Shown: positions 1 to 8,344, numbered from the stretch's first letter. The stretch: 64,000 nt of DNA from CAZMCH01 sp964564735 (GCA_964564735.1 CAZMCH010000001.1:84010-148009); one strand, 5' to 3'. Made by a program: numbers and translations. Notes: a model not told the origin generated them from the letters alone.

Positions 1-616
1 TGTAAATTCTGGGATTATTGGTTTATTAGATGCGTTGGAAAAGTATAATCCAGATGAACAGGCAAGTTTTAGGACTTATGCAAAATGCAGAATTCGTGGA
101 GCAATGTTGGATGAAATAAGAAATTTAAAATGGGCTCCAAGATCTATTCAAGAGAAAATAAGGGCGCTTAAAAATGCACATGCAAAACTTGAGCAAAAAC
201 TATCAAGGCAACCAAACGAAGACGAATTAGCACAGGCTCTTAACATGAATTTACATCAATTCCGAAAGATGATGCTCCAAATCGGTCCATCAGCCATATT
301 TTTTCATAGTGCGAGAAATCCAGAAACTGATGATATTTATCAATTTGAGGCAAGTTTTGAAAATACCGAAACAGTAAAACCAATAGATTACGTCTTGTCA
401 GAAGAAGCAAAGACGATAATTGAAGAAGCGATAAAATCATTATCAAAAAAGGAAGCGCTTGTTGTAAGTTTATATTACTATGAAGAAATGACCATGAAAG
501 AGATAGGTCAAGTATTATCTCTTACAGAATCAAGAGTCTGTCAGATACATGCAAAGGCTTTATTTAATCTTTTTCAGATTTTAAGGACAAAAACTTATCA
601 TGAAGATATTATTTAG
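1..616 (+). CDS. fliA: RNA polymerase sigma factor, FliA/sigma-28 type (5' truncated)
   Basis: Sigma-70 family factor of the flagellar/motility (sigma-28, FliA/WhiG) type, which directs core RNA polymerase to motility promoters. The reading frame is open from base 2 onward (VNSGIIGLLDALEKYNP), so the gene starts before the window; the TTG at 35 is internal. Visible parts are the end of region 2 (FRTYAKCRIRGAMLDEIR, the classic FliA signature around the -10-recognition helix), a region 3 (PRSIQEKIRAL through LAQALNMNLHQFRKM) and region 4 with helix-turn-helix (SLTESRVCQIHAKAL) near the C-terminus. The C-terminal end is intact. Upstream flagellar genes are expected but outside the window. The family assignment is firm; the regulon is inference. 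Confidence 0.9.
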   Translation, partial: VNSGIIGLLDALEKYNPDEQASFRTYAKCRIRGAMLDEIRNLKWAPRSIQEKIRALKNAHAKLEQKLSRQPNEDELAQALNMNLHQFRKMMLQIGPSAIFFHSARNPETDDIYQFEASFENTETVKPIDYVLSEEAKTIIEEAIKSLSKKEALVVSLYYYEEMTMKEIGQVLSLTESRVCQIHAKALFNLFQILRTKTYHEDII

Positions 617-664
617 TAGCTTTAATATAAACAATTATTTGATAAAATCTGTCAATTAATGTAT

Positions 665-1243
665 TTATATTAAATATGGTTTTATCGCATTTACAACCGT
701 CTCAGCGCATTTTTTGATACCTTCCTGACTGAGATGAAGCATATCTTCGGATAAATAGACATCATAATTCTCTGCAACGACAGCATGAAGATCGTTGATG
801 GGAATACATTTACTTTTCATTAATTCAACCGCACCTTCATTATAGCCAGCGATTTCATCATTTCGCCAAGCCCATTCGGTATTTTTAAATGGACGATTTG
901 GATGAACAGGCGTTGAAGTCGCAAAGATAATTTTTGCACCTGTTTTATTGAGCTTGGTAATTATACCTCTCAAATTTGATATATATTCATTTAAGGGATA
1001 TTGTATCGGTTGACGATCAGGATTATGACCTACATCATGTATTCCATTATTCCAGTGAACAATATCTGGCTTGCCAAGTTGCTCTATCCATCTATCTAGC
1101 GAAGCCAAAGTATATGCGCTAAACTGGCAATTTTCCTCTGGACCCACAACTTCTGCAATATCTTTAAGCATATCAGCGACAGAAGACTGATAACTTATCC
1201 TTATTGAATCACCAAGAAGTAACACTTTCTTTTTATTATTCAT
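665..1243 (-). CDS. SGNH/GDSL-type hydrolase
   Basis: A 192-residue cytosolic-looking member of the SGNH hydrolase fold (esterases, lipases, acyl- or acetyl-carbohydrate esterases). Visible blocks are the GDS nucleophile motif at residues 11-13, an Asn-containing block (HWNNGIHD, about 63-70) and the C-terminal Asp-x-x-His pair (D167, H170). No signal peptide. I chose the ATG at 1243 because a GGAG lies 6 bases upstream; an ATG at 1255, immediately after the stop codon of the YCF48 gene, would add four residues. It follows the YCF48 gene directly and is probably co-transcribed with it. The substrate is unknown; this family is poorly predictive of chemistry. Confidence 0.8.
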   Translation of the reverse strand: MNNKKKVLLLGDSIRISYQSSVADMLKDIAEVVGPEENCQFSAYTLASLDRWIEQLGKPDIVHWNNGIHDVGHNPDRQPIQYPLNEYISNLRGIITKLNKTGAKIIFATSTPVHPNRPFKNTEWAWRNDEIAGYNEGAVELMKSKCIPINDLHAVVAENYDVYLSEDMLHLSQEGIKKCAETVVNAIKPYLI

Positions 1244-1256
1244 ATATAACTCCATA

Positions 1257-3116
1257 TCAGGACCGTTCAGAACTAGAATATTTTAGTATAATTCCTTTAC
1301 GACCAACTGCCCAAAGGCTATTTCCAGAATAGCAAACGTCAAATATCCAATCATTAGTTCCGCTTTGTTGTATTTGCCATGTCTTGCCACCATCTTTTGT
1401 ATGAATAATCACACCATTTGCCCCAACAACCCATCCATTATTCTTTGATTCGAAATATATGCCCCAAAGGGCAGTTCCCGTGTCATTATTCTGGCATATC
1501 CAAGTTTTTCCACCATCATTTGTGCTTGCGATGGGACCAAACCCAACAGCCCAACCATGATTGGCATCAATAAAGAACACATCAAGAAATGGTTCATGGG
1601 CATCAGAAAACTGTTCTTCCCATTGTTCGCCACCATTTGAGGTATGTATTATGATACCTTTGTTACCAACAGCCCATCCCTCTTTATTATTAATAAAATG
1701 GACACTCAAAAGCGGTTCTTTAACCCCGCTTTCTTGTGGAAGCCAATTTTGCCCTGCATCTTTTGTATGAAAAATTAAGCCATTGTATCCAACAATCCAG
1801 CCCTCTTGCTCACTCTCAAAATGTACATCATATATTGCATTATAGCCATCAAGGCATAGTTTATTATTGTTGCCAAGAGTCGCTTGTGGATTAATCATAT
1901 TGTCCTGCTGAGATTGCCATGTTTTACCACCATCGGAGGTATAAAGTATCGTGTATTGGTTTCCTACTGCCCAACCAGTATTTTCATCAAAGAAAAAAAC
2001 GCTGTATAATTCATTATTGGTGCCAGCATCCTGTCTTTTCCATGTCTTTCCATAATCTGCAGTATGAAGTATCAGCCCATTTACTCCAACAGCCCAACCA
2101 AATTGTTTATTTGGAAAAGATACCCCGTTTAAGGGAGCGTCATCAGCACTTAATTGAGTTTCCCAAGTATTACCAGAATCTTTTGTATGTAAAATAGACC
2201 CGGTGCTTGCAACAGCCCAACCTTCTAGTTCATTTATGAAATCAAGCCCTAAAATATCACTGCTTGTGTTTCCTAGTTGTGAAAGCCATAACTCTCCGCC
2301 GTCTTTAGTATGGATTGTAACACCTTCCCATCCTGTCGCCCAACCATACTGATCATTAGCAAAGTCAACTTCCCATAAATGCTGATCGGTTGATGTAAGC
2401 TGTTTTATCCATGTTTTTCCTCCATTTTTTGTATGCAAGATAGTGCCAAAAGTTCCCACTACCCAACCTGTATTTTCATCGATAAAACTTAGTCCAAACA
2501 GAGATTGACTTAAGTTAGTAGGCTGTGCTTGCCAAGATTTACCACCATCTTTTGTATGAAGTATTGTCCCCCATAAACCCGTTGCCCAACCTTTTTGCGA
2601 ATCAATAAAAAATACTTTAAATAATTCACTCATGGTCCCGCTATCCTGCCTAATCCATGTCTTTCCACTATCTTTTGTATGTAATATTGTTCCACCAATA
2701 CCTCCACCAACAACCCAACCGAGTTTTGTGTCTATGAAATAAACACAATTTAGCTCATCTTCCGTATTGCTGTTCTGAAACTTCCATGTCTTTCCACCAT
2801 CTCTCGTTTGAATGATTGTCCCATTACTTCCAACAGCCCAACCGATATTTTCATTGATGAAGTATGCAGAATCAAGATTTTGATCAGTGCATGTCTTATA
2901 ATATTTCCATGTTTTACCGCCATCTATTGTTTTAGCAATCATACCCGACCATGCACTAACCCAACCAATTTTATCATTTAAAAATTGTACGCCAGTAAAA
3001 TGAGTCTCACTCTTAAATTGCCTAACTACCGTCCATGTCTGCACATTATTACCAGCATAAGCAACAAACGTAAGTAATAAAAATGCCACTATTAACAATA
3101 AAAATCGTCTTTTCAT
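1257..3116 (-). CDS. Secreted YCF48/BNR-type beta-propeller protein
   Basis: A 619-residue exported protein (hydrophobic signal segment in the first ~21 residues, cleavage probably after AYA). The rest is about fourteen tandem units of ~40 residues of the pattern [VF]xFIxxxxGWxVGxxGxIxHTxDGGKTW, the YCF48/BNR repeat, with the last unit partial. Such repeats fold into seven-bladed propellers, so this would make about two propellers. Plant and cyanobacterial YCF48 helps assemble photosystem II, but bacterial relatives with many repeats occur in non-phototrophs as extracellular or envelope proteins of unknown ligand. The start has an AGGA just upstream. Photosynthesis is not implied here. Confidence 0.85.
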   Translation of the reverse strand: MKRRFLLLIVAFLLLTFVAYAGNNVQTWTVVRQFKSETHFTGVQFLNDKIGWVSAWSGMIAKTIDGGKTWKYYKTCTDQNLDSAYFINENIGWAVGSNGTIIQTRDGGKTWKFQNSNTEDELNCVYFIDTKLGWVVGGGIGGTILHTKDSGKTWIRQDSGTMSELFKVFFIDSQKGWATGLWGTILHTKDGGKSWQAQPTNLSQSLFGLSFIDENTGWVVGTFGTILHTKNGGKTWIKQLTSTDQHLWEVDFANDQYGWATGWEGVTIHTKDGGELWLSQLGNTSSDILGLDFINELEGWAVASTGSILHTKDSGNTWETQLSADDAPLNGVSFPNKQFGWAVGVNGLILHTADYGKTWKRQDAGTNNELYSVFFFDENTGWAVGNQYTILYTSDGGKTWQSQQDNMINPQATLGNNNKLCLDGYNAIYDVHFESEQEGWIVGYNGLIFHTKDAGQNWLPQESGVKEPLLSVHFINNKEGWAVGNKGIIIHTSNGGEQWEEQFSDAHEPFLDVFFIDANHGWAVGFGPIASTNDGGKTWICQNNDTGTALWGIYFESKNNGWVVGANGVIIHTKDGGKTWQIQQSGTNDWIFDVCYSGNSLWAVGRKGIILKYSSSERS

Positions 3117-3227
3117 ATCCTATTCCTGATATTCAATAAATCTACAATAATTCGCAGTTAATATATGCTTAATTAAAAACATTATATCATTATATAATAC
3201 AAATATCAAGGTGATTTAGGAACCCAA

Positions 3228-3295
3228 GAGATTGTATCAATTTAATGGGTAATCAATTGAGGCTTTTTCTTTACCCACTAAATTAATATAATCTC
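3228..3295. repeat. 25-nt imperfect inverted repeat between divergent genes
   Basis: The arms at 3228-3252 and 3271-3295 are reverse complements at 22 of 25 positions, with an 18-base loop. On the + strand a run of T follows the right arm. It lies between the divergent YCF48 gene and the first ConA-like gene, so no gene ends here. It may insulate the downstream promoter or be a small dispersed element. Confidence 0.65.
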
Positions 3296-3312
3296 TTTTT
3301 ATTCAAAAATTA

Positions 3313-3339
3313 TTGACAAATAAATATTATTTTGATAAG
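3313..3339 (+). promoter_or_regulatory. Possible sigma-70 promoter of the ConA-like gene pair
   Basis: TTGACA at 3313-3318, followed 15 bases later by GATAAG at 3334-3339. The spacing is shorter than ideal. The first 15 bases (TTGACAAATAAATAT) are identical to those of the promoter candidate at 6369. Confidence 0.4.
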
Positions 3340-3407
3340 CTATTTTTATGATTATGTTAATAGCTATATTAAGTTTGTTAAAATCAACATTTTTTAGGAG
3401 GTATTCA

Positions 3408-4154
3408 ATGAGCAAATTTTATTTACCTTTTGCAATTTTAATGTTAATTATGTTTTCTAGTTCTCTATTTGCTGCCAATCTTGATGATTTTAATGGCAAT
3501 GCCCTTTCAAAAATGTGGACAGTCCGTGACCCTGCAAAAAAGGCTACGATAACCATTGCTGGCGGCAAAATGACTATAGATCTAAAAGCAGGCGCCGATA
3601 TGTATATAAAAGGCGTTGATGGTGGAGTTATGCTTCTTATGAATCCACCAGATATGGCAAATTATTCTATTGAGTTGTTGACAAATCCAGCAGTCAAAGG
3701 AACACAGCCTCCAGCATGTCATATAGGTATCGTTTTCTTTAATGAAAAAGACTGGGTATATACCGCATGGGGTCCTTATGCTAATATGGATATTCGCCTT
3801 GAAGACTGCAACAACGCAACTTATCGTTGGAGAGATCAAACCAAAGTTGGTGTTGATCTTGCTAAAGTTGCTATTGATAAAGATGTATATCTAAAAGTTA
3901 CTAAAACCGGAAACAAAATTGAATTCTTTACAAAGGGTTCTGCTGGTGATCAATGGGTTTCTGGTGGTTTAGATGAAACACTTGGACCAAAATATACTAA
4001 AGGTAATTATCAAATAGGTATTATCGCAAAAAGCTGGGGTGGTTCAGTGGATAGCACTTTTGAGTTTGATTATTTCAATGTCCCAGAACTTGGCACAACA
4101 GCAGTTGATTCAGCCTCCAAAATCTCAACCACATGGGCAGAATTAAAGAAATAG
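3408..4154 (+). CDS. Secreted ConA-like (DUF1349-like) protein, copy 1
   Basis: A 248-residue exported protein. I chose the ATG at 3408 because AGGAGGT sits at 3396-3402 and a normal signal peptide follows (LMLIMFSSSLFA, cleavage near residue 22); the longer frame from 3348 is not supported. The mature part begins NLDDFNG and resembles concanavalin-A-like/DUF1349 carbohydrate-associated domains by pattern only. It ends in SKISTTWAELKK, a tail shared with three other secreted proteins in this window. The next gene is a close paralogue of exactly the same length, so the pair is a tandem duplication. No catalytic residues can be assigned; a sugar-binding or surface role is inference. Confidence 0.75.
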   Translation: MSKFYLPFAILMLIMFSSSLFAANLDDFNGNALSKMWTVRDPAKKATITIAGGKMTIDLKAGADMYIKGVDGGVMLLMNPPDMANYSIELLTNPAVKGTQPPACHIGIVFFNEKDWVYTAWGPYANMDIRLEDCNNATYRWRDQTKVGVDLAKVAIDKDVYLKVTKTGNKIEFFTKGSAGDQWVSGGLDETLGPKYTKGNYQIGIIAKSWGGSVDSTFEFDYFNVPELGTTAVDSASKISTTWAELKK

Positions 4155-4172
4155 CCTATACAGGTTTTTTAA

Positions 4173-4254
4173 TTCGTCATTTCAACGTTAGTTGGAATTC
4201 AAAATCTCTTATTAATAACCTTGTATGAATTCTCGAATCTATTGAAATGACGAA
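4173..4254. repeat. 13-bp inverted repeat between the paralogous ConA-like genes
   Basis: TTCGTCATTTCAA at 4173-4185 is the exact reverse complement of TTGAAATGACGAA at 4242-4254, with 56 bases between. The right arm lies just before the ribosome binding site of copy 2. It could be a dispersed hairpin element or an mRNA processing site between the two genes. Confidence 0.6.
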
Positions 4255-4279
4255 GATTATTAGTAAGGAGAAATCATTA

Positions 4280-5026
4280 ATGAAAAAAATTCTAATCACA
4301 ACTATTATATTAATTACATTTTGCCTTTCAGGTGTTGTTTATGCTGCTAATCTTGACGAATTTAACGGCAAAACACTTGACAAAATGTGGACTTATCGCG
4401 ATCCTGCTAAAAAAGGCACTTATAGACTTGAGGGTGGAAAACTTATCCTTGATCTAAAAGCTGGTGCAGATATGTATATAAGAGGCACTGATGCTGGTGT
4501 ATGCTTCCTGATGGACCCACCAAAAGGCTTGAATGACTTTAGCATCGTAACAATGGTGAATTCTGCTGTTAATGGAACACAACCCCCTGCATGTCAGCCG
4601 GGATTAATATTCTTCAATGAGGCTAATTGGGCATATAGCATCTGGGGACCTTATGCCAACACCGATATTCGTCTTGAAGATTGCGAGGGTGCAAGCTATC
4701 GTTGGAGAGATCAAACACAGATCGGTATCAATAAAGCTGATGTTGATATTGATAAAGATGTTTGGATTATGATCAAAAAAACTGGACAAGAACTGGAATT
4801 CTTTGCCAAAGGCGCTGAAAAAGACAATTGGAAGTCTGGTGGTATAGATAAAAAGTTAATGCCAAACTATACTGCAGGAAATTACAAAATTGGTCTAGTC
4901 GCAAAAAGTTGGGGTGGTTCCGTTGATAGCACTTTTGAATTTGACTTCTTCGATATTCCCGAAGTTCCAAAAGCGGTTAGCTCACAAGGCAAAATCACAT
5001 CAACTTGGGCAGGAATTAAAAGATAG
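4280..5026 (+). CDS. Secreted ConA-like (DUF1349-like) protein, copy 2
   Basis: A 248-residue paralogue of the preceding gene, with long identical stretches such as DLKAGADMYI, NGTQPPAC/KGTQPPAC, WGPYAN, RLEDC, YRWRDQT and AKSWGGSVDSTFEFD. The start at 4280 follows AAGGAG by 8 bases and opens a clear signal peptide (IILITFCLSGVVYA). The longer frame beginning at 4247 lies in the inverted repeat and is not supported. The tail GKITSTWAGIKR matches the tail of copy 1. Two invariant Cys residues (in PPAC and LEDC) could form a disulfide. A strong terminator follows at 5046. Probably co-transcribed with copy 1. Exact function unknown. Confidence 0.75.
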   Translation: MKKILITTIILITFCLSGVVYAANLDEFNGKTLDKMWTYRDPAKKGTYRLEGGKLILDLKAGADMYIRGTDAGVCFLMDPPKGLNDFSIVTMVNSAVNGTQPPACQPGLIFFNEANWAYSIWGPYANTDIRLEDCEGASYRWRDQTQIGINKADVDIDKDVWIMIKKTGQELEFFAKGAEKDNWKSGGIDKKLMPNYTAGNYKIGLVAKSWGGSVDSTFEFDFFDIPEVPKAVSSQGKITSTWAGIKR

Positions 5027-5045
5027 AAATATTATTTTTCTTATA

Positions 5046-5078
5046 GGGAACGCAATATATTGCGTCCCCTTTTTTTAT
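5046..5078 (+). terminator. Rho-independent terminator
   Basis: Stem GGGAACGCAA (5046-5055) pairs with TTGCGTCCCC (5060-5069) apart from one mismatch, across a 4-base TATA loop, followed by seven T. It ends the ConA-like gene pair. Confidence 0.85.
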
Positions 5079-5088
5079 TTTTGATCTT

Positions 5089-5904
5089 CTATTTATTTTG
5101 CCTTGCTTCTTCTTCGAGCCTTATTCTTTCTTCTGCGAAAATCGGTTCTGCAAACTCTGAATTCCATGTCCTTTCTTCAAAAGACCTTGTTTTAACAGTC
5201 TTTAAAAATCCTTTGAAGTCTTCATAATATGATCCGTAGATATGAAAACTGTCTGAAATATCGACATATCTTCCGATTTCAACTTTTTTGCCAATATTTT
5301 CGCTTATTTTTTGTGCGATTATCCTCTGCAAATCCGTTAATGCAAATATATTCATAAAAGCTGCCTTGTATCCATCTCTTGATCGCCAATGTGTGTTCAT
5401 ATTTAGCATTGGCTTATCATCACCAATTATCCTACACCAAATCCTTTGTAAACAAGGCGCATCATCCGCAGGTGGATCAATATCAACTTTCCAAGTTATT
5501 CCTTGCGCACGACGAGAATATGGAACTTGCGATAATTTCTTTATAATATAATCAATTTGATCAATATTTCCAATTTCTGAAGGATAGTTGAATAATCTCT
5601 GATGATAGGTATAAAGCCATTTTCCATCTTCTGGTTTTATCCAATGATCATGCACACCAAATACAACTTCTTGACGATATATCTCTAAATCATTCAGTCC
5701 TCCGGGAAAAGCCCTGTGAATACGTGGTTCTGCAAATGGATTTTCTATCTCCATTATCATTGTGCAGTCTTTGCTTGGTGGATCATCTTTTCTGTCATAT
5801 TCAGTCTTAACTTCTATACCATTTTCCCATGTCTCCAAAACAGCCTTTTCCCATGCTTCAGGTATGTTCTTTCCCTTTACGTTTATAACTGGTATACTAT
5901 ACAT
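5089..5904 (-). CDS. Thymidylate synthase family protein (divergent ThyA type)
   Basis: A 271-residue protein of the folate-dependent thymidylate synthase/dCMP hydroxymethylase fold, which methylates dUMP with methylene-tetrahydrofolate. Visible motifs align with E. coli ThyA: SRR (residues 130-132, phosphate-binding arginines), APC (catalytic Cys151), RSRD (174-177) and D-x-x-H-I-Y (218-223). N184 sits where the dUMP-contacting Asn is expected. Overall it is more like the archaeal-type enzymes than like E. coli ThyA. A GGGAG lies upstream of the ATG. It stands alone, and no dihydrofolate reductase is nearby. The fold is fairly sure; whether it makes dTMP or a modified pyrimidine is less so. 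Confidence 0.75.
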   Translation of the reverse strand: MYSIPVINVKGKNIPEAWEKAVLETWENGIEVKTEYDRKDDPPSKDCTMIMEIENPFAEPRIHRAFPGGLNDLEIYRQEVVFGVHDHWIKPEDGKWLYTYHQRLFNYPSEIGNIDQIDYIIKKLSQVPYSRRAQGITWKVDIDPPADDAPCLQRIWCRIIGDDKPMLNMNTHWRSRDGYKAAFMNIFALTDLQRIIAQKISENIGKKVEIGRYVDISDSFHIYGSYYEDFKGFLKTVKTRSFEERTWNSEFAEPIFAEERIRLEEEARQNK

Positions 5905-6437
5905 GATTCATTCTCCCTTTGGCTTCTTAGGTCTTTTTATTTTCCATGTTTTTCCTTTATAATACAGCATATTTTTATACAAATCAATAGAATAAAATAC
6001 CCCTTGATTATAACCATTATCGCACTATTTCTCTAAATTGATTGTGCATTTATGGCATTAATATAATATATGGATATCCTGTCAAAGATGCAATAATATG
6101 CGATGTACATTTATCTAACATTTTTGATACTTCATTTTGTCATTGTGTATATTTCAAGGATATGTATTATCATAATGAGGAATCAGGTTACAGATGTTCA
6201 AATTATTACAATACGTCCAGTAAAAAAGAATTATCATTGATACTTGTAATCAAAGAAAAATTGCGAGATTCTTGGGTTCATTTCAGGCTTGATCCATTTC
6301 TGGACATTAGATAATGTGTGTTTTTATGAAGTGCAAAAAACTGAGGATGAATCAGAATAATTTTGATTTTGACAAATAAATATAACTATGTGATAATTAA
6401 CAAACAAAAAATGTATTTATATAGGAGAATTATATTT
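5905..6437. other. Intergenic region without a convincing gene
   Basis: 533 bases between the divergent thyA-like and dapA-like genes. An open frame of 90 codons at 6042-6314 (+) has no ribosome binding site, no recognisable motif and an odd Cys/Tyr-rich composition, so I do not call it. The promoter for the next gene is at 6369-6397. Nothing else is evident. Confidence 0.6.
6369..6397 (+). promoter_or_regulatory. Sigma-70-type promoter of the DapA-family gene
   Basis: TTGACA at 6369-6374 and GATAAT at 6392-6397 with a 17-base spacer. The start codon is about 40 bases further on. The first 15 bases are shared with the candidate at 3313. Confidence 0.65.
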
Positions 6438-7337
6438 ATGGATAAAAAATTGAATATTAAGGGTATAATTCCTGCCCTTGTTACACCAATGAATGATGAT
6501 GAAAGCTTAAATGAAAAGGGTTTAAAACTAATAATTGATTATGTTATAAGGGGTGGAGTGCATGGAATTTTTGTATGCGGAAGTCAGGGAGAATCTTTCT
6601 CATTGACGATTGACGAAAAAAAGAGGCTGATCGCTAGTTCAATAGAGGCTTCTGCAGGGAGAGTGCCTGTATATGCTGGAACAGGAACGATCACAACTAA
6701 CGAGGCGGTTTTATTGACCAAAATGGCAAGAGAACTAGGTGCGGATGCTGTCTCTGTTACAACTCCATACTTCATTAAGCCATCACAAAACGAGCTTATT
6801 GACTATTATAAATCAGTTTCAGATTCCGCAGAAGATATGCCTGTTCTACTTTATGGTAATCCTACACGAACAGGTGTTATAATAGATGTCGCTACAGTTG
6901 TTGAACTTGCCAAAATAGATAATATAGTCGGCATGAAGGATAGCAGTGCTGATATGGTTCAGACAACAGCATATATAGAAGCAACAAAGGGAATGGATTT
7001 TTCTGTGCTTGTCGGTAATGACGCATGTATATTCATGGCGTTAATATCTGGTGGGAAAGGTGCTGTTGCTGCAACTGCAAATGTTGCTCCCGAAATAATC
7101 GTCGGTATTTATGATGCTTTTCAGGCAGGTGATATTGAAAAAGCAAGGGATTTGCAGTTTAAGCTACTGCCAATACGAAGGGCTTTTAACTTTGGAACGT
7201 TCCCAGTTGTAATAAAAGACGCCTTAAATATGATGGGTTTGCCTGCTGGTCCTGCAAGAAAGCCTATTAAATCCTTATCAGAAGATAAAAGGGATTTATT
7301 AAAAAAAGTATTATTAGATGCAGGTTTATTGAGATAA
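6438..7337 (+). CDS. Dihydrodipicolinate synthase/N-acetylneuraminate lyase family aldolase
   Basis: A 299-residue class I aldolase of the DapA/NanA family (TIM barrel, Schiff-base lysine), using pyruvate as donor. Motifs: GSQGE at 48-52 (GTTGE in DapA, GSTGE in NanA), the tyrosine of YGNPTRTG (Y139) and the Schiff-base lysine of GMKDSS (K167). The start at 6438 has AGGAG upstream; the longer frame from 6363 runs through the promoter. True DapA would make tetrahydrodipicolinate for lysine and peptidoglycan, but the altered motif and the absence of lysine genes nearby leave sialic acid or keto-sugar acid lysis possible. The sialidase-like gene at 10993 is too distant to decide this. Confidence 0.85.
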   Translation: MDKKLNIKGIIPALVTPMNDDESLNEKGLKLIIDYVIRGGVHGIFVCGSQGESFSLTIDEKKRLIASSIEASAGRVPVYAGTGTITTNEAVLLTKMARELGADAVSVTTPYFIKPSQNELIDYYKSVSDSAEDMPVLLYGNPTRTGVIIDVATVVELAKIDNIVGMKDSSADMVQTTAYIEATKGMDFSVLVGNDACIFMALISGGKGAVAATANVAPEIIVGIYDAFQAGDIEKARDLQFKLLPIRRAFNFGTFPVVIKDALNMMGLPAGPARKPIKSLSEDKRDLLKKVLLDAGLLR

Positions 7338-7429
7338 ATGGACTAAACAAAATATAAAACAAAACGTATTTTGGCACGCTAAAGTCTGTAATTTGAGTTA
7401 AATATATATTGGAATATTGGATTTTATAT

Positions 7430-7458
7430 TTGCATTTGATAATAAACTATGTTATACT
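7430..7458 (+). promoter_or_regulatory. Probable sigma-70 promoter of the lipoprotein gene
   Basis: TTGCAT at 7430-7435 and TATACT at 7453-7458, spacer 17. It leaves an untranslated leader of about 100 bases. Short complementary arms GCACGCTA (7374) and TAGCGTGC (7489) flank it. Confidence 0.5.
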
Positions 7459-7566
7459 AGGATTTGTATTTTTGGCATGGATTTTCGCTAGCGTGCTTAA
7501 ACATATTGAATAGTTCTTGCCTATAAAGCATTTTAACTAGCTTTTGAAAGGAAAGGAGAATCATCT

Positions 7567-8283
7567 ATGCGTAAACTTTCAAATTCTGTAATCGCTCTTA
7601 TGCTATTTATAATGGCGATTTATCTTTGTTCATGTGCAACAGGTGGAGGAAGTGTCGATCTGAAAAATGACCCAATAAAACCCTCACCACAATTAAAGGA
7701 AGGGGAAGTTAATCCGTCAACAAACGCAATCACAATTAGTAGAGATGGAATTACGGTCATTGCAGAACATTGGTCGAGAGCTAGATTAGATCGAAAATTT
7801 ACTACATCAACACAGCGTTCACCATTTTTCTATCTTGAGACATGGCCACAGTCATTACAGTCAGAGGTCTTTCATGTCACAATAAAAAATGAAACGCCAA
7901 GAGGTCTTGTTTTTGAGCCTAAAGATACAACATTGAATGATGAAAGACAATATGTCCTTTCACCAATATCATTAGAAGACATAAGATATAAATTTGTCTC
8001 AAAAATGTATATGGACCTAAAAACAAAGCAGGGATTAGATGTGGCAAAAGAAATTCTTCTCATGGAAAAACTTGGTCCCGAAAGATTAATCCCTGCAGGA
8101 CAAACAGTAGAGGGATTTTTATCATTCTATACACCGAGTTCACAAGCGGAAAAAGTCTGGTTGATAGTCGGTCTGGAAAAAGAACCAGCAATTGCCACTT
8201 TGGCTTATGAGAAAGTTAAATTCCGCTTCGATTTTACACAAGACCTTAATTTGCGCAAGATTCAACCCGCAACCAAACGTTAA
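7567..8283 (+). CDS. Predicted lipoprotein of unknown function
   Basis: A 238-residue protein with a type II (lipoprotein) signal: a hydrophobic stretch ending in the lipobox L20-C-S-C23, so Cys23 is the likely lipidation site. It follows a strong AAAGGAG. The mature part contains Ile/Val-rich strands (AITISRDGITVIAEHW, EVFHVTIKN) suggesting a beta-sandwich, and a conserved-looking end of the form VWLIVGLEKEP..LAYEKVKFRFDF. I do not recognise the family. Position -1 in the envelope (inner versus outer membrane) cannot be decided with confidence, although the residue after the Cys is Ala, not Asp. Transcribed alone. Confidence 0.75.
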   Translation: MRKLSNSVIALMLFIMAIYLCSCATGGGSVDLKNDPIKPSPQLKEGEVNPSTNAITISRDGITVIAEHWSRARLDRKFTTSTQRSPFFYLETWPQSLQSEVFHVTIKNETPRGLVFEPKDTTLNDERQYVLSPISLEDIRYKFVSKMYMDLKTKQGLDVAKEILLMEKLGPERLIPAGQTVEGFLSFYTPSSQAEKVWLIVGLEKEPAIATLAYEKVKFRFDFTQDLNLRKIQPATKR

Positions 8284-8300
8284 CTTGCTTAAATATTAAA

Positions 8301-8325
8301 TGTCATCCTCATATAGGGGATGACA
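8301..8325. terminator. Hairpin between convergent genes
   Basis: TGTCATCC (8301-8308) pairs with GGATGACA (8318-8325) around a 9-base loop, between the convergent lipoprotein and thiE genes. There is no clean T-run on either side, so termination is plausible but not certain. Confidence 0.45.
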
Positions 8326-8344
8326 AAATATATTGAATCCTGCC

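Noticed and set aside
1257..3116. YCF48 propeller as evidence for photosynthesis
   Set aside because: Only the repeat is shared; no photosystem genes are present and such repeats are common in non-phototrophs.
3348..3407. N-terminal extension of the first ConA-like gene
   Set aside because: AGGAGGT and a normal signal peptide begin at 3408.
6042..6314. A 90-codon + strand open frame
   Set aside because: No ribosome site, no motif, odd composition, and it lies in an otherwise empty region.
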